Origin: PALSA-894 sp963734185
GTDB taxonomy: Bacteria; Pseudomonadota; Alphaproteobacteria; Rhizobiales; Xanthobacteraceae
DNA length: 64,000 bases
Direction: 5' to 3'
NCBI GenBank assembly: GCA_963734185.1
Contig: CAVTGA010000001.1
Coordinates: 2,356,001 to 2,420,000, forward strand
Shown here: positions 1 through 9,676 of the stretch, piece by piece
Numbering within the stretch: the first letter of the stretch is position 1
How the letters are laid out: every line of letters begins with the position of its first letter
The notes under the pieces: generated by a model
What the model was told of the DNA's origin: nothing
Seen by the model: the letters and a program-made list of their open reading frames with translations, nothing else
Databases searched by the model: none
Position numbers and translations under genes: made by a program

Positions 1-50
1 TCGACCGCGCGCTCGACTGGGCCAGACGCGAGCAGCTCCTGGCCGCTTGA
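1..50 (+). CDS. 3' end of an unidentified CDS (partial)
   Basis: The third forward frame is open from the window edge and ends in TGA at 48-50, reading ...DRALDWARREQLLAA. The fragment is alpha-helical and Ala/Arg-rich, like a genuine protein C-terminus in this genome, but it is too short to assign. About 70 bases of non-coding sequence follow before the next gene. Confidence 0.35.
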   Translation, partial: DRALDWARREQLLAA

Positions 51-120
51 TGATGCCGTAAAGGTTCCGTTTACGATTTCCGGCCACGACTGACGCGCAC
101 GCCAGCGCGGAAAGCAAGCC

Positions 121-993
121 ATGATCATCAACCGGCGCCGGCTCGTACTCGGCGGGCTCGGCGTTGCCGGCCTTGCCGGCGGCAGCGCGGCGGCTTACGC
201 GGCCGGCGTCGAGCCGTTCGACCTCATGGTCACGCGCTATCGGCCGGTCCCGCCGGGTTGGCCGGCCGGGCGCCGCCTGACGATCGCGGTCGTCGCCGAC
301 CTGCACGCCGGCGGCCCCAACATGGGGCTGGCGCAAATCCGGACGGCGATCGACACGACTCTAAATCTCCGCGCCGACCTGATCGTGCTGCTCGGCGACT
401 ATTTCGCGACCCACCGTTTCATCACCGAGCGCGTGCCGCATGCGGCCTGGGCCGCGGAGCTCGCCCGCCTGAGCGCGCCGCTCGGCGTATTCGCAATTCT
501 GGGCAATCACGACTGGTGGTTCGACATCCAGGGGACGCGGGCCGCGCTGGCGCGGGTGGACATTCCCGTACTCGAGAACCAAACCGTGCTGATCGGCGAA
601 CCGGGGCGAAAATTCTGGCTCGCAGGACTCGGCGACACCATCGCGTTCCGGCATGGACGCGGCCGCTTTTCCGGCGTCGACGATCTGCCCGGTACGCTTG
701 CCAAGGTCACCACCGACGATCCGGTGATCCTGCTGGTGCACGAACCGGATGCCTTCACCATGGTGCCGCCGCGCGTCGCGCTGACGCTCGCCGGCCATAC
801 CCATGGCGGCCAGGTGCGGTTGCCGTTGGTGTGGCCGCAGTTCGTGCCGTCACGCTACGGCGCTCGCTTCGCCTACGGCCACGTGGTCGAGGGGAACCGT
901 CACATGATCGTCTCCGGCGGGCTGGGCACCAGCATCTTGCCGGTGCGCCTCGGCGTTCCGCCCGAGATCGTGCATATCGAGCTGGGTTTGTAG
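121..993 (+). CDS. Metallophosphoesterase with N-terminal export/anchor signal
   Basis: A 290-aa calcineurin-like phosphoesterase of the YkuE/YaeI type. Residues 1-30 form a twin-arginine-like leader (NRRRLVLGG followed by a Gly/Ala hydrophobic stretch), so it probably acts at or outside the inner membrane. The metal-binding blocks appear in order: D60-L-H62, GD at 92-93, GNHD at 128-131, a lone His in LLVHEPD near 206, and GHTHGG near 222. The full set makes a dinuclear-metal active site likely. Family members hydrolyse phosphodiesters, and some act on UDP-lipid intermediates; the substrate here cannot be read. The ATG at 121 begins the leader. The TAG stop lies inside the palindromic repeat that follows. 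Confidence 0.88.
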   Translation: MIINRRRLVLGGLGVAGLAGGSAAAYAAGVEPFDLMVTRYRPVPPGWPAGRRLTIAVVADLHAGGPNMGLAQIRTAIDTTLNLRADLIVLLGDYFATHRFITERVPHAAWAAELARLSAPLGVFAILGNHDWWFDIQGTRAALARVDIPVLENQTVLIGEPGRKFWLAGLGDTIAFRHGRGRFSGVDDLPGTLAKVTTDDPVILLVHEPDAFTMVPPRVALTLAGHTHGGQVRLPLVWPQFVPSRYGARFAYGHVVEGNRHMIVSGGLGTSILPVRLGVPPEIVHIELGL

Positions 994-1136
994 GGCGGGC
1001 AAAGGCGCGACATGAGATCGTCGCGATCTTGCGCAGACCAAGCGCGCCGTGCCCGCGCGTCAAACGAATGCGGTACGTCCCCCCGCGGGCACGCTGCGCC
1101 CGCGCTGACGCGCGAGCTGCGCTTTGCCCGCCCTAC
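990..1136. repeat. Palindromic repeat family A, copy 1
   Basis: Perfect 15-bp inverted arms, GTAGGGCGGGCAAAG at 990-1004 and CTTTGCCCGCCCTAC at 1122-1136. They bracket GC-rich sequence with internal 'gtgcccgcg'-type words. The left arm supplies the TAG stop codon of the metallophosphoesterase. Related copies are at 17810-17969 and 42524-42683. It could act as a transcript-end hairpin. Confidence 0.8.
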
Positions 1137-1208
1137 GATGACAGGCAGCACAAACGAGAGCGCCGGGCTTTCGCCCGGCGCCATCCCCGTTCCCCCACGC
1201 AACTGAAC

Positions 1209-1874
1209 TTATCCCCGGCTGTGATTCGTGAACGCCATCTGCGGATTGGTCGGCGAGTCGCCCTGCCCGGGCGCGAGCACCACGACCGGCGAGCCCACCT
1301 TCACCCGGTTGAACAGGTCGATCACGTCCTCGTTGGTCAGGCGGATGCAGCCGGACGAGATGGCGTGGCCGATGTATTCCGGCTGGTTGGTGCCGTGGAC
1401 GCGATAGAGCGTGTCCTTGGCACCGTCGAACACGTAAAGGGCACGCGCCCCCATCGGATTGTGCGGACCCGGCGCCACGTAGGCCGGGATGTTGCCGAGC
1501 CGCTTCTTGATGTCCGAGGTCGGCACCCAGGCCGGCCACTCTTCCTTGCGGCCGACCTTGGCGACGCCGGAGAACGCCAGCGCGTCCTCGCCCACGGTGA
1601 CGCCGTAGCGGATCGCCTTGCCCTTCTCGATCACGTAATAGAGGTAGCGCGCATCGCTATCGATCACGATCGTGCCGGCCGCTTCCTTGCGGTGGTAGTC
1701 GACGATATGCCGGCGATAGGGCTGCGGGATCATCGCCTGTTCGTAGGGCGCGCTCGCCAGCAGCTTCTTGTCGCGCGGGGTCATGTTGGCGTCGGACGAC
1801 GGCTCGAGCGTCGACTGCATGCAGCCGCCGGCGAGCAGACCGAGAAGCGTGAATGCGACGAAACGGGTCGCCAT
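1209..1874 (-). CDS. L,D-transpeptidase lipoprotein (YkuD domain)
   Basis: A 221-aa lipoprotein. The N-terminus has a short hydrophobic signal and a lipobox LAGGC, with lipidated Cys at residue 18. The YkuD/ErfK catalytic block runs from His160 through the ISSGCIR motif with nucleophile Cys176. These enzymes crosslink peptidoglycan stem peptides (3-3 bonds) or attach proteins to the wall in the periplasm. The frame is open for a further 66 codons upstream, but the ATG at 1874 is preferred: it has an AAGAGGAAG ribosome site just upstream and makes the signal peptide start correctly. Monocistronic, with a 430-bp spacer upstream. Confidence 0.9.
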   Translation of the reverse strand: MATRFVAFTLLGLLAGGCMQSTLEPSSDANMTPRDKKLLASAPYEQAMIPQPYRRHIVDYHRKEAAGTIVIDSDARYLYYVIEKGKAIRYGVTVGEDALAFSGVAKVGRKEEWPAWVPTSDIKKRLGNIPAYVAPGPHNPMGARALYVFDGAKDTLYRVHGTNQPEYIGHAISSGCIRLTNEDVIDLFNRVKVGSPVVVLAPGQGDSPTNPQMAFTNHSRG

Positions 1875-2213
1875 GGCTTCCTCTTCTTTTTCCCAAGCGT
1901 TCGTAAGCGTTTGGTCCGTATGTCGTTTTGTTAGCCGAAACAACTTGAGCATTCCAGCCGATATTGGCGCCACGTGGTCGGGTCGCCGCGACCTGTTGCA
2001 GGAATGCCTCAGTCTCCTGTCGAGCCGCTCCGACGACGAGCGGGTGATTGCGCCGGGATTCATGCAGGACATTCCTCAAGAATCCCGCAAATCGAAGATT
2101 CGCAGGTTTTGGTAAATGACTGTTTACCTTGATCCAGGATTCTTGCTGACCTGCGGCGGACTTTCAGGGTCGGGAACTAAGCTCTTCGAATGACAGCCAA
2201 AAATCCCGAACCC

Positions 2214-2229
2214 TGGCACAGTTTCTGCA
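2214..2229 (+). promoter_or_regulatory. Candidate sigma-54 (-24/-12) promoter
   Basis: TGGCACAGTTTCTGCA has the GG-N10-GC spacing typical of RpoN promoters (TGGCAC at -24, TGC at -12). It sits about 75 bp before the small gene starting at 2305. The -12 element is CTGCA rather than TTGCA, so this is only a candidate. The rest of the 1875-2304 spacer is comparatively AT-rich, with no other gene. Confidence 0.35.
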
Positions 2230-2304
2230 TACTTCCGCCCTACTCGACGGCCAGCCTGAACAGCTAACCGGCAGGACGCCGGGCCAAGAACAATGGAGGG
2301 TAAG

Positions 2305-2508
2305 ATGGCGTTTCCCCGACCCGCATCCGAGCAGCGGCGCGAGCGCTCCGAGCTTGACGCGCGTTACGGCAAGATCGGGATTTCCGCGGTTGCGGCCGCC
2401 GTGCGCTACCAGGGCGAGCAACGCAACCCGCGTGCGGCTGCCAAGCCGCGTGAGGACCGGGCCGACGAATCGAGCGCCCAAGCCGGACGCGACCCGCGCC
2501 ACGCATAG
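2305..2508 (+). CDS. Small conserved-type hypothetical protein (67 aa)
   Basis: A 67-aa, highly charged protein with a central block reading RYGKIGISAVAAAVRYQ, then an Arg/Asp/Ala-rich, probably disordered tail. It has no signal peptide or membrane segment. I have the impression that similar short proteins occur in Bradyrhizobium relatives, but the function is unknown. The ATG at 2305 follows GGAGGG at 2295-2300; an in-frame ATG at 2293 is possible but lacks such a site. It stands alone upstream of corA, behind a candidate sigma-54 promoter. Confidence 0.55.
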   Translation: MAFPRPASEQRRERSELDARYGKIGISAVAAAVRYQGEQRNPRAAAKPREDRADESSAQAGRDPRHA

Positions 2509-2632
2509 ACCGCGGCAGCTGCTGAGCCCCGCGTGGTAGTCCGTCGGCGAAGCTGCCCACCGCGTGATGGACTAAGGCGCGCGAGCAAGTTACGCATGGC
2601 GCATCGTCCACGTGCCACGCGACGGGCTCAGG

Positions 2633-3610
2633 ATGCTTTCGATCTACGTTCCGCGCGGAACTTGCCTCGAGCGCGTATCGAGCAGCGACTCGACGCAGCT
2701 GCCCGACGGCGCGGTCTGGTTCGATCTGTTCATGCCGACCGGGGGCGAGGACAAGGTGGTCGAGCGCACGCTCGGCATCGCGATCCCGACGCGCGAAGAG
2801 ATGCAGGAGATCGAGGTGTCGAGCCGACTCTATGTCGAGAACGGCGCGCGCTACATGACCGCGACCCTGATGTGCAAGGCCGACACCGCGACGCCGCAGA
2901 CCACGCCCGTCACCTTCATCCTCGCCGGCCACAAGCTCGTCACCGTGCGCTATGACGAACCGCGGCCGTTCGTGATCGTCGGCAACAAGCTCGCCAAGCA
3001 GTGCCCCGCGGCGGTGACGGGCGAAGCCGTGATGATGGATTTGCTCGACGCGCTGATCGACCGCACTGCCGACATCCTGGAGCGAGTCGCGAGCGAAATC
3101 GACCGCCTCTCGCACCACATCTTCGAGCCCGAGGGGCGGCGCAAGGACCACACCGTCACCTACCGCTACATCCTGCGCAACATCGGGCGCAAAGGCGATC
3201 TGACCTCGAAGGTGCGCGAGAGCCTCGTTTCCGTCGGACGCGTGCTGCTCTACCTCGCCAACGAAGCCGACAACATGAAATGGCAGAAGGAGATGCGTCA
3301 GCAGCTCAAGACGATGCAGCGCGACGTGCAGTCGCTTTCCGATCATGCGACCTATCTCGGCAACAAGATCACCTTCCTGCTCGACGCCATGATCGGCGTC
3401 ATGAGCGTGGAGCAGAACAACATCATCAAGATCTTCTCGGTCGCGGCCGTGGCGCTGATGCCGCCCACTCTCATCGCCTCGATCTATGGAATGAATTTTA
3501 GGAAAATGCCCGAGCTGGAATGGACCTACGGTTATCCACTCGCGCTCTTCCTCATGCTGGTAGCCGCGGTATTACCTTACTTGTTTTTCAAGTGGAAACG
3601 CTGGTTGTAA
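2633..3610 (+). CDS. corA: CorA-family magnesium/cobalt transporter
   Basis: A 325-aa inner-membrane divalent-cation channel. A long acidic/helical cytoplasmic N-terminal part (about 1-265) is followed by two C-terminal membrane segments. The family signature YGMN is at residues 285-288, after the first membrane helix, and the protein ends in a basic KWKRWL tail. Length and topology match bacterial CorA, which takes up Mg2+ passively as a pentamer. The start is taken at the ATG beginning MLSIYVPRG; the frame is open seven codons further upstream (2612). No magnesium riboswitch is evident in the short leader. Confidence 0.92.
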   Translation: MLSIYVPRGTCLERVSSSDSTQLPDGAVWFDLFMPTGGEDKVVERTLGIAIPTREEMQEIEVSSRLYVENGARYMTATLMCKADTATPQTTPVTFILAGHKLVTVRYDEPRPFVIVGNKLAKQCPAAVTGEAVMMDLLDALIDRTADILERVASEIDRLSHHIFEPEGRRKDHTVTYRYILRNIGRKGDLTSKVRESLVSVGRVLLYLANEADNMKWQKEMRQQLKTMQRDVQSLSDHATYLGNKITFLLDAMIGVMSVEQNNIIKIFSVAAVALMPPTLIASIYGMNFRKMPELEWTYGYPLALFLMLVAAVLPYLFFKWKRWL

Positions 3611-3757
3611 GCGCCGAACGGGCGCATTGACGCAGCGTCTCTCGCGGCGATCTCGCCATCGCCGATTAACGTCGGCGAAACGCGAGTTGCGATAAAGACT
3701 TGTGCGAAAAGGCTTGGCGGCAACGCCAGGGCGTAACAAGTTGACCGTTCGGCCGCC

Positions 3758-6286
3758 ATGTTCCGCGTCTTCAACTGTCTGACCGGCGAGCACGACCTGC
3801 GCCTCGTGATGCTCGCGGGCGCGACCTGTCTGCTCGCCAGCCTCGTGGCCATCAGCGTGCTCCGTCGTGCGCGCGCCGGCCGCGGCCGGCCGCGCGTCGG
3901 CTGGATCTTGACCGCGGGGGCTTCGACCGGAAGCGGAATCTGGGCGACGCACTTCATCGCCGTGCTCGCCTACGATCCGGGCATTGCGGTCGCATATGAT
4001 CTCGCCCTGACCGCGCTGTCGCTGATCGCCGCGATCCTGGTCGCGTCCGCAGGTCTCGGATTGGCGATGAGCAAATCGCTGCCGCATCACGCACCGGTCG
4101 GCGGCGCGGTCGTGGGCGGCGGCATCGCCTGCATGCATTACCTCGGCATGAGCGCGCTCGACATGCCCGGCCGCGTGACGTGGTCGCTCGATCTCGTGCT
4201 CGCCTCGATCGTCGCGGGCATGATGTTCGGCGCGGCGGCGCTCGCGCTCGCGCAACGGCGCGAGACGTCGACGGCGACCGCTGCCGCTGCCGTGCTGCTG
4301 ACGCTGGCGATCGTCTCGCACCACTTCACCGCGATGGGCGCGATCGTGATCGTTCCCGATCCGGCGCGGGGCATTTCGGCTGCGTCGCTCTCGCCCTGGT
4401 CGCTTTCCTTGGCCATCGTTGCCGTCACCGCAGCGGTGCTCGGCATGAGCCTGGTCGGAGCCGTGGCGGGTCGCCGCCTGGCCGAACGCGCCCGCGAGGT
4501 CGAGGCGATCATCGGTCATTTTGCCCGCGCCCGGCAGCAGCTCATCGAGCAATCGGAAGAGCGGCTCGACGAACAGAGCCAGAGGCTCGACGCCGCGCTG
4601 CAGGAACTGCAGCGGCGCGAGGCCTCGTTCCGCAACCTGTTCGAAGGCAACCCCGTCCCGATGTGGGTATGGGACCGCGAGACGCTGCGCTATCTCGCCG
4701 TCAACGAGGCGGCGATCACGCGCTACGGCTACAGCCGCGAGCAGTTCCTGACCATGTCGATGCTCGACATGCGGCCGCGCGAGGATTGGGACGCGCTGCG
4801 CGAGGCAGCGCACAGGAAGGACGACGAGCCGCGCACGGACCGGACCTGGCGCCACATCAAGGCCGACGGCAGCGTGATCGACGTCGAAGTCTACACACGC
4901 CCGCTGCTGCATGAAGGCCGCCCGGCATCGCTCGCGGTGATCATCGACGTGACCGAGCGCAAGCGCGCGCAGGAGCGCGTCGCGCACCTGGTGCGCCACG
5001 ACGTGCTCACCGACCTGCCCAACCGGGCCGCGTTCAACGACCGCCTCGACTACAAGATCCGCCGTGCCGCGACGACCGGCGAAACCTTCGCGCTGCTGAG
5101 CATCGATCTCGACCGCCTCAAGGAGATCAACGACGTCTACGGCGACGCGGTCGGCGATGCGTTGATCCACGCGGTCGCGGAACGGCTCAACGCCGCCGCC
5201 GAGGGCGCGTTCGTGGCCCGCCTCGGCGGCGACGAATTCGCGCTGATCACGCCCGACTCGGTGCAGCCCGCGCGGCTCGCCGCCTTTGCCGAGCGGATCC
5301 TGGCGAGCATGGCGGAGGAGTTCGAGATTACCGGGCATCGGCTGCACGTCGGCTTGAGCATCGGCGTGGCGATCCACCCGGCCGACGGCGCGGACTCGAC
5401 CGCGCTGTTCGCCAACGCCAACGCGGCGCTCTACCGCGCCAAGGAGGAAGGCCGCGGACTCGCCCGTTTCTTCGAGCCGGGGATGGACACGCGCCTGCGC
5501 GAGCGGCGCGCGCTGCAGCAGGAGCTGCGTTGCGGCATCGAGCGCGGTGAGATCCTGCTGCACTATCAGCCGCAATCCACGATCGCGGGCGAAATCGTCG
5601 GGTTCGAGGCGCTGGTGCGCTGGCGCCACCCCGAGCGCGGGCTGATCCCGCCCGGCACGTTCATTCCGATCGCCGAGGAAAGCGGCCTGATCGTCTCCTT
5701 GGGCGAATGGATCTTGCGCGAGGCCGCGCGCGAGGCGGCATCCTGGCCGCGGCCGTTGCAGATCGCCGTCAACCTGTCGCCGATCCAGTTCCAGCACGGC
5801 GACCTCGTCGCGACCGTGCACGAGATCCTGCTCTCGAGCGGCCTCGCGCCGGGCCGGCTCGAACTTGAGATCACCGAAGGCGTGCTGATCGGCGACTTCA
5901 CGCGCGCCGTCTCGATCCTGCGCCGCCTCAAGGCCTTCGGCGTGCGCATCGCGATGGACGATTTCGGCACCGGCTACTCGTCGCTCTCCTATCTGCAGTC
6001 GTTTCCCTTCGACAAGATCAAGATCGATCAGACCTTCATCTCCAACGTGGAACGCAACCCGCAATCGGCCACCATCGTGCGCGCCATGATCGGGCTTGCG
6101 CGCAACCTCGGCATGCCGGTCACCGCCGAAGGGGTGGAGACCAACGACCAGCTCGGATTCCTGGCGCAGGAAGCCTGCGACGAGGTGCAGGGCTTTCTGG
6201 TGGGGCGGCCGGGACCGATCGAGAATTTCGCGGAGACGACCGGCAAGCCGAAGGTACGCAAGCGGCGCGTCGCTGCGACCGGATGA
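3758..6286 (+). CDS. MHYT-PAS-GGDEF-EAL cyclic-di-GMP signalling protein
   Basis: An 842-aa membrane sensor. Residues 1-225 carry the seven-helix MHYT domain with its repeated motifs (ATHFIAVLAY, CMHYLGMSAL, HHFTAMGAI), proposed in the literature to bind copper and sense gases. A coiled linker leads to a PAS domain (about 285-400), a GGDEF domain with intact GGDEF at 490-494 and a preceding LTDLPNRAAF motif, and an EAL domain with EALVRW at 617-622, DDFGTGYSS and KIDQTFI. Both catalytic motifs look intact, so it may both make and degrade c-di-GMP, or use one domain as a regulator. Transcribed alone, downstream of corA. Confidence 0.95.
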   Translation: MFRVFNCLTGEHDLRLVMLAGATCLLASLVAISVLRRARAGRGRPRVGWILTAGASTGSGIWATHFIAVLAYDPGIAVAYDLALTALSLIAAILVASAGLGLAMSKSLPHHAPVGGAVVGGGIACMHYLGMSALDMPGRVTWSLDLVLASIVAGMMFGAAALALAQRRETSTATAAAAVLLTLAIVSHHFTAMGAIVIVPDPARGISAASLSPWSLSLAIVAVTAAVLGMSLVGAVAGRRLAERAREVEAIIGHFARARQQLIEQSEERLDEQSQRLDAALQELQRREASFRNLFEGNPVPMWVWDRETLRYLAVNEAAITRYGYSREQFLTMSMLDMRPREDWDALREAAHRKDDEPRTDRTWRHIKADGSVIDVEVYTRPLLHEGRPASLAVIIDVTERKRAQERVAHLVRHDVLTDLPNRAAFNDRLDYKIRRAATTGETFALLSIDLDRLKEINDVYGDAVGDALIHAVAERLNAAAEGAFVARLGGDEFALITPDSVQPARLAAFAERILASMAEEFEITGHRLHVGLSIGVAIHPADGADSTALFANANAALYRAKEEGRGLARFFEPGMDTRLRERRALQQELRCGIERGEILLHYQPQSTIAGEIVGFEALVRWRHPERGLIPPGTFIPIAEESGLIVSLGEWILREAAREAASWPRPLQIAVNLSPIQFQHGDLVATVHEILLSSGLAPGRLELEITEGVLIGDFTRAVSILRRLKAFGVRIAMDDFGTGYSSLSYLQSFPFDKIKIDQTFISNVERNPQSATIVRAMIGLARNLGMPVTAEGVETNDQLGFLAQEACDEVQGFLVGRPGPIENFAETTGKPKVRKRRVAATG

Positions 6287-6304
6287 GCGGTTGACGGCAA
6301 TGGA

Positions 6305-9300
6305 TCACTGCTGCTCACTGATTGAGGCTTCCAGCAACGCAATTTCACCAGCCGTCAGATCGAATAGGCGATAGACGATCCTGTCGATATCGCGCTCGGC
6401 CTCCTCAATCTTTCCGGCAAGGGTGCGAACGGCGTCGCCCTGTTCGGAAAGGTAAGCCTCCCATTGACCACGTTCCTTGACCGGGATGTCGGAGCCGAAC
6501 GCACGCTTCGCTTCGTCACGAAAGACGGCAAAGTCGAGCGTCCACCACCCCTCCAGTTTGCGCGAAAGCTTGGTTCTCTCGGGCGGAGCAAGGTCGAGGA
6601 TACGGTGACGCACAAGTGACTGGATCGCGATAAGTGCTCCGGCATCCTCGGTGCACGCCTCACCAAGTTTTTCGATCTGACGCCGCTCGACCTTTGACAT
6701 TCCTGGCAGGGCTAGCTGTCCGACAAATTGCGCTTCCGCCTCGATATAATTTCCTCGTTTGATGCGAGCCAGGGAAACAAGTTGGAACCAAAGGCTGGTA
6801 CTGTTCAGCAATGCGGCCAATGACGCATCTTGAGACGCGAGGAAAAAGCATTTGTTGTTAAGAAAGTAACCAGAGTCATCAACTGCGAATGAGCGCTGCA
6901 CTTGGAAGTGTGGCCAAGCTATCTTCGGCGCTCCGAGCCTGCTTTGATATGCCACTTGCGCTTGCTGCAGCTCGAACCATTCTTGTCTCGTGGCACGCTC
7001 TTGCAGTTTGCGCTTGAACGGCAACAACCAATCGCGGATCGCCGGGTACGCGTCAATGTCGACCTTGTTCTTTGGAGTATTGATGAGGAACAGCCCCTCC
7101 GGCTCGACGCGCCAGCGCTTGACATTCTCTCCGCGCAAGAAAGGCACCAACAGCTCCGAGGATCTTGGATCTAGTGCCACCAGTCTGTCGCGCGTCGGCG
7201 TGTCGATAACGAACGCCTCGTTGAGACCGGTCTTGATGCCGTATAGCGGTGCGCCATAAACCTCGCCTAGCGTCTTCTTGCCTTTGACGATCTTGTCACG
7301 CAATGCCGCCAGCCGGTCATCTTCGAACTGCCACGACCCAGCACTTAGCCGCGCGCGCGGCATGACGTGGGCGTGGGCCACGAACTCCGCCTCAAGGTCC
7401 TTCGGCAGCGCGTCGGCCTTGAGGAACGACAGCGCGCCGCCCTCCTCCGACTTTTCCTTGTGTAGCGTTAGAATTGCCGGGTAGGTGGTGACGCCCTCGA
7501 AAATCTGCAGGTCTCCGAAGTCTACTACGGCCTCGATGGCGACGTTGTCGCCGAGAAATTTTCGCAGGTTCTCGCCCGAGCCGGTGCGGAAGAAGGTCGA
7601 CGATGAGATGTAACCCAGCCTGCCACCGGTTTTGAGCATGCCGATACCGCGCTCGAAAAAATAGGCGTAGAGGTCTGCGCGGTCGGAAGCGACGACATAG
7701 TGCTTCTCCAGGTACGGCTTGACCGGCTTGATCAGCTCCATGCGCACATAAGGCGGATTGCCAATGACGACATCGAAGCCGCCCTGATCGGCGACGTGTC
7801 GAAAGGCGGCACGCCAGTTGAACGGCCGGTCGGTGTGGGCGGCATCGTCGATCAGGCTGTTCCCAACCTTGATGGTCGCTTCGAGATTCTGCAACCGATG
7901 TTCGGTTCGTGCAGTCTTGAGCCACAAGGCAAGACGCGTGATCTCGACCGACTCGGCGTTGAGGTCGACACCGTATAGGTTCCTGGTCACGATCTCGTCG
8001 AACGGATCGAAATTGATCGCCGCGCCGAGCACGGCGAGATGCTCGACGACTCGGCGATATTCGGCCGCGAGAAGATCGAAGGCTGCGACCAGGAAAGCGC
8101 CGGAGCCGCAGGCGGGATCGACGATACGCAAAGCACGTAACGCCGCCGCATAGTCGCTCCAGAACGCGCGCTCGACGGCGCGCTCGTCGTCAGCGAAGAT
8201 CGGGTCACCGTTGTCCGGGACGGTCTTGCCATGCTTGGCCAGCAAAGCTTCGAAGCGCTCCGTCAATGTCAGCCCGATCGTGCGTTCGACCAGAAAGCGC
8301 GTGACGACATCAGGCGTGTAGACGACGCCCTCGCGCTTGCGCTTGGAAACCTTGGGCGGCGCCTCGCCGCGGCTTTCCGCTCGCAGCCGTTCGAGGTCGG
8401 TGATTGACTGCTCGAAGATATGGCCGAGCATGGTCACCGGCACGTCGCTGCCATAATCCCACTTATCGAGACTGGTCAGCGCGGCGGCCAACTCATCCGG
8501 CAGGGTCAGCGCGTCGGCAACTGGATCAGGTGCGAACAGGCCGCCGTTGTAGGCGGTGATGTTGAGCTCGCCCGCCGCGTGGCCGACGTCGAGGAAGCGG
8601 AACAAATTGGCGACGTTGTGCCAGAGCGGTTTCGGGTCGAACTCATTTCGCGCTTCGCGCGCGCGATGTAAGAGACGGTCGGGCAACAGGTCGGTCCGTT
8701 GCGCGAAAGCGATAAAGAGAATCCGGTCGAGCAGCTTTTGCGCCAACTCGATGGCGGCGGCCATTGTCAGTTTCGGTCCACCGGCCTCGCCTGTGAGGAA
8801 TGCAATCAGCCGGTCGCGCAGCGCCTTGTATTCGATGTACAGGTCGTTCGTGATGGTCTGGTAAGCGTTGTCCGTGTCGCGCAGCAGCGCCTCGGTAGCG
8901 CCGCCGATCAGATTATCGGCCGACAACACGAGCACGAGGCGAGCAAGCTCTTCCGGATCGTCGAGCTTGGCGAGGTCGAAAAGCTCGTACGCATCGCGCC
9001 CGCGGCCGAAGGCATAAAGCCTGATCTCGACGCAGTTCGACACCAGCACCCAGCGCGAGCCGGGCGCGTCGATCGCGTAATCCCAGGCTTGCTGCACCGG
9101 GCTGCGCCCACGCCCCGGCATGATGGCGTCGAGGTCGCGTGTCGTTGGACCCTTCAGCTCGAACGGCGCAATGATTTCTTCAGCACCTTCCAGAACTCCG
9201 AAGCGTCCGAGGGCGACATCCACCGCACCGCGGCGGATCGGCCGCTCGAAGGCGAGCGTATAGACGCGATCGGGGTCGATTTGTGTATAGCCGAGCAAGT

Positions 9301-9568
9301 CACCGAGAATTTTCTCGAAGAAAAATTGGCGAACGGCCGTTTCATTCTGACCAAGAAACCTGGCGCTCTTAGCCCGCTTGGCATAGTCGACAGAGGCCTT
9401 GCGCTGGCGTTCGGTTGGCTCGACGGCACGCGCCTTGTCGAGCGACCGTTTGACCACTTTATCGTTAAGTAGTGGTACGCGTAGCGTGCGCGGCACTGCC
9501 GCGCGGCCGGAACGGCCGCCGCGGCCGCCAGCGCCGAGGTCGATCCCGGATGCAGCAAACAGGTCCAT
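6305..9568 (-). CDS. Type IIG restriction-modification enzyme (endonuclease/methyltransferase fusion)
   Basis: A single 1087-aa polypeptide. The N-terminal region has an Asp-x(n)-Glu-x-Lys nuclease-like pattern ending in APFELKGP. The middle holds an N6-adenine methyltransferase: YTPDVVTRFLVER (motif X-like), DPACGSGAFL near residue 484 (AdoMet binding) and NPPY near residue 604. The C-terminal third resembles a TaqI-type specificity domain. This is the Eco57I/BREX-PglX-like type IIG layout; no separate restriction, specificity or phage-exclusion genes lie nearby, which favours a stand-alone system. A GTG nine bases upstream (9577) is an alternative start. The gene is less GC-biased than its neighbours, consistent with transfer. 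Confidence 0.88.
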   Translation of the reverse strand: MDLFAASGIDLGAGGRGGRSGRAAVPRTLRVPLLNDKVVKRSLDKARAVEPTERQRKASVDYAKRAKSARFLGQNETAVRQFFFEKILGDLLGYTQIDPDRVYTLAFERPIRRGAVDVALGRFGVLEGAEEIIAPFELKGPTTRDLDAIMPGRGRSPVQQAWDYAIDAPGSRWVLVSNCVEIRLYAFGRGRDAYELFDLAKLDDPEELARLVLVLSADNLIGGATEALLRDTDNAYQTITNDLYIEYKALRDRLIAFLTGEAGGPKLTMAAAIELAQKLLDRILFIAFAQRTDLLPDRLLHRAREARNEFDPKPLWHNVANLFRFLDVGHAAGELNITAYNGGLFAPDPVADALTLPDELAAALTSLDKWDYGSDVPVTMLGHIFEQSITDLERLRAESRGEAPPKVSKRKREGVVYTPDVVTRFLVERTIGLTLTERFEALLAKHGKTVPDNGDPIFADDERAVERAFWSDYAAALRALRIVDPACGSGAFLVAAFDLLAAEYRRVVEHLAVLGAAINFDPFDEIVTRNLYGVDLNAESVEITRLALWLKTARTEHRLQNLEATIKVGNSLIDDAAHTDRPFNWRAAFRHVADQGGFDVVIGNPPYVRMELIKPVKPYLEKHYVVASDRADLYAYFFERGIGMLKTGGRLGYISSSTFFRTGSGENLRKFLGDNVAIEAVVDFGDLQIFEGVTTYPAILTLHKEKSEEGGALSFLKADALPKDLEAEFVAHAHVMPRARLSAGSWQFEDDRLAALRDKIVKGKKTLGEVYGAPLYGIKTGLNEAFVIDTPTRDRLVALDPRSSELLVPFLRGENVKRWRVEPEGLFLINTPKNKVDIDAYPAIRDWLLPFKRKLQERATRQEWFELQQAQVAYQSRLGAPKIAWPHFQVQRSFAVDDSGYFLNNKCFFLASQDASLAALLNSTSLWFQLVSLARIKRGNYIEAEAQFVGQLALPGMSKVERRQIEKLGEACTEDAGALIAIQSLVRHRILDLAPPERTKLSRKLEGWWTLDFAVFRDEAKRAFGSDIPVKERGQWEAYLSEQGDAVRTLAGKIEEAERDIDRIVYRLFDLTAGEIALLEASISEQQ

Positions 9569-9676
9569 GCGATTCACAAATTAAGCTCGCGGACTTGCGG
9601 CGTCGATGCTACAGATACCGCTTCCACAGCATTGTCGGAACACGACTTTCGCAGAACCTCCGCCCCGGGCTGCGGC

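Noticed and set aside
3572..6064. 830-aa reverse-strand open frame
   Set aside because: Antisense shadow of the MHYT-GGDEF-EAL gene; Asp/Arg/His-rich composition typical of complement frames in GC-rich DNA, no domain.
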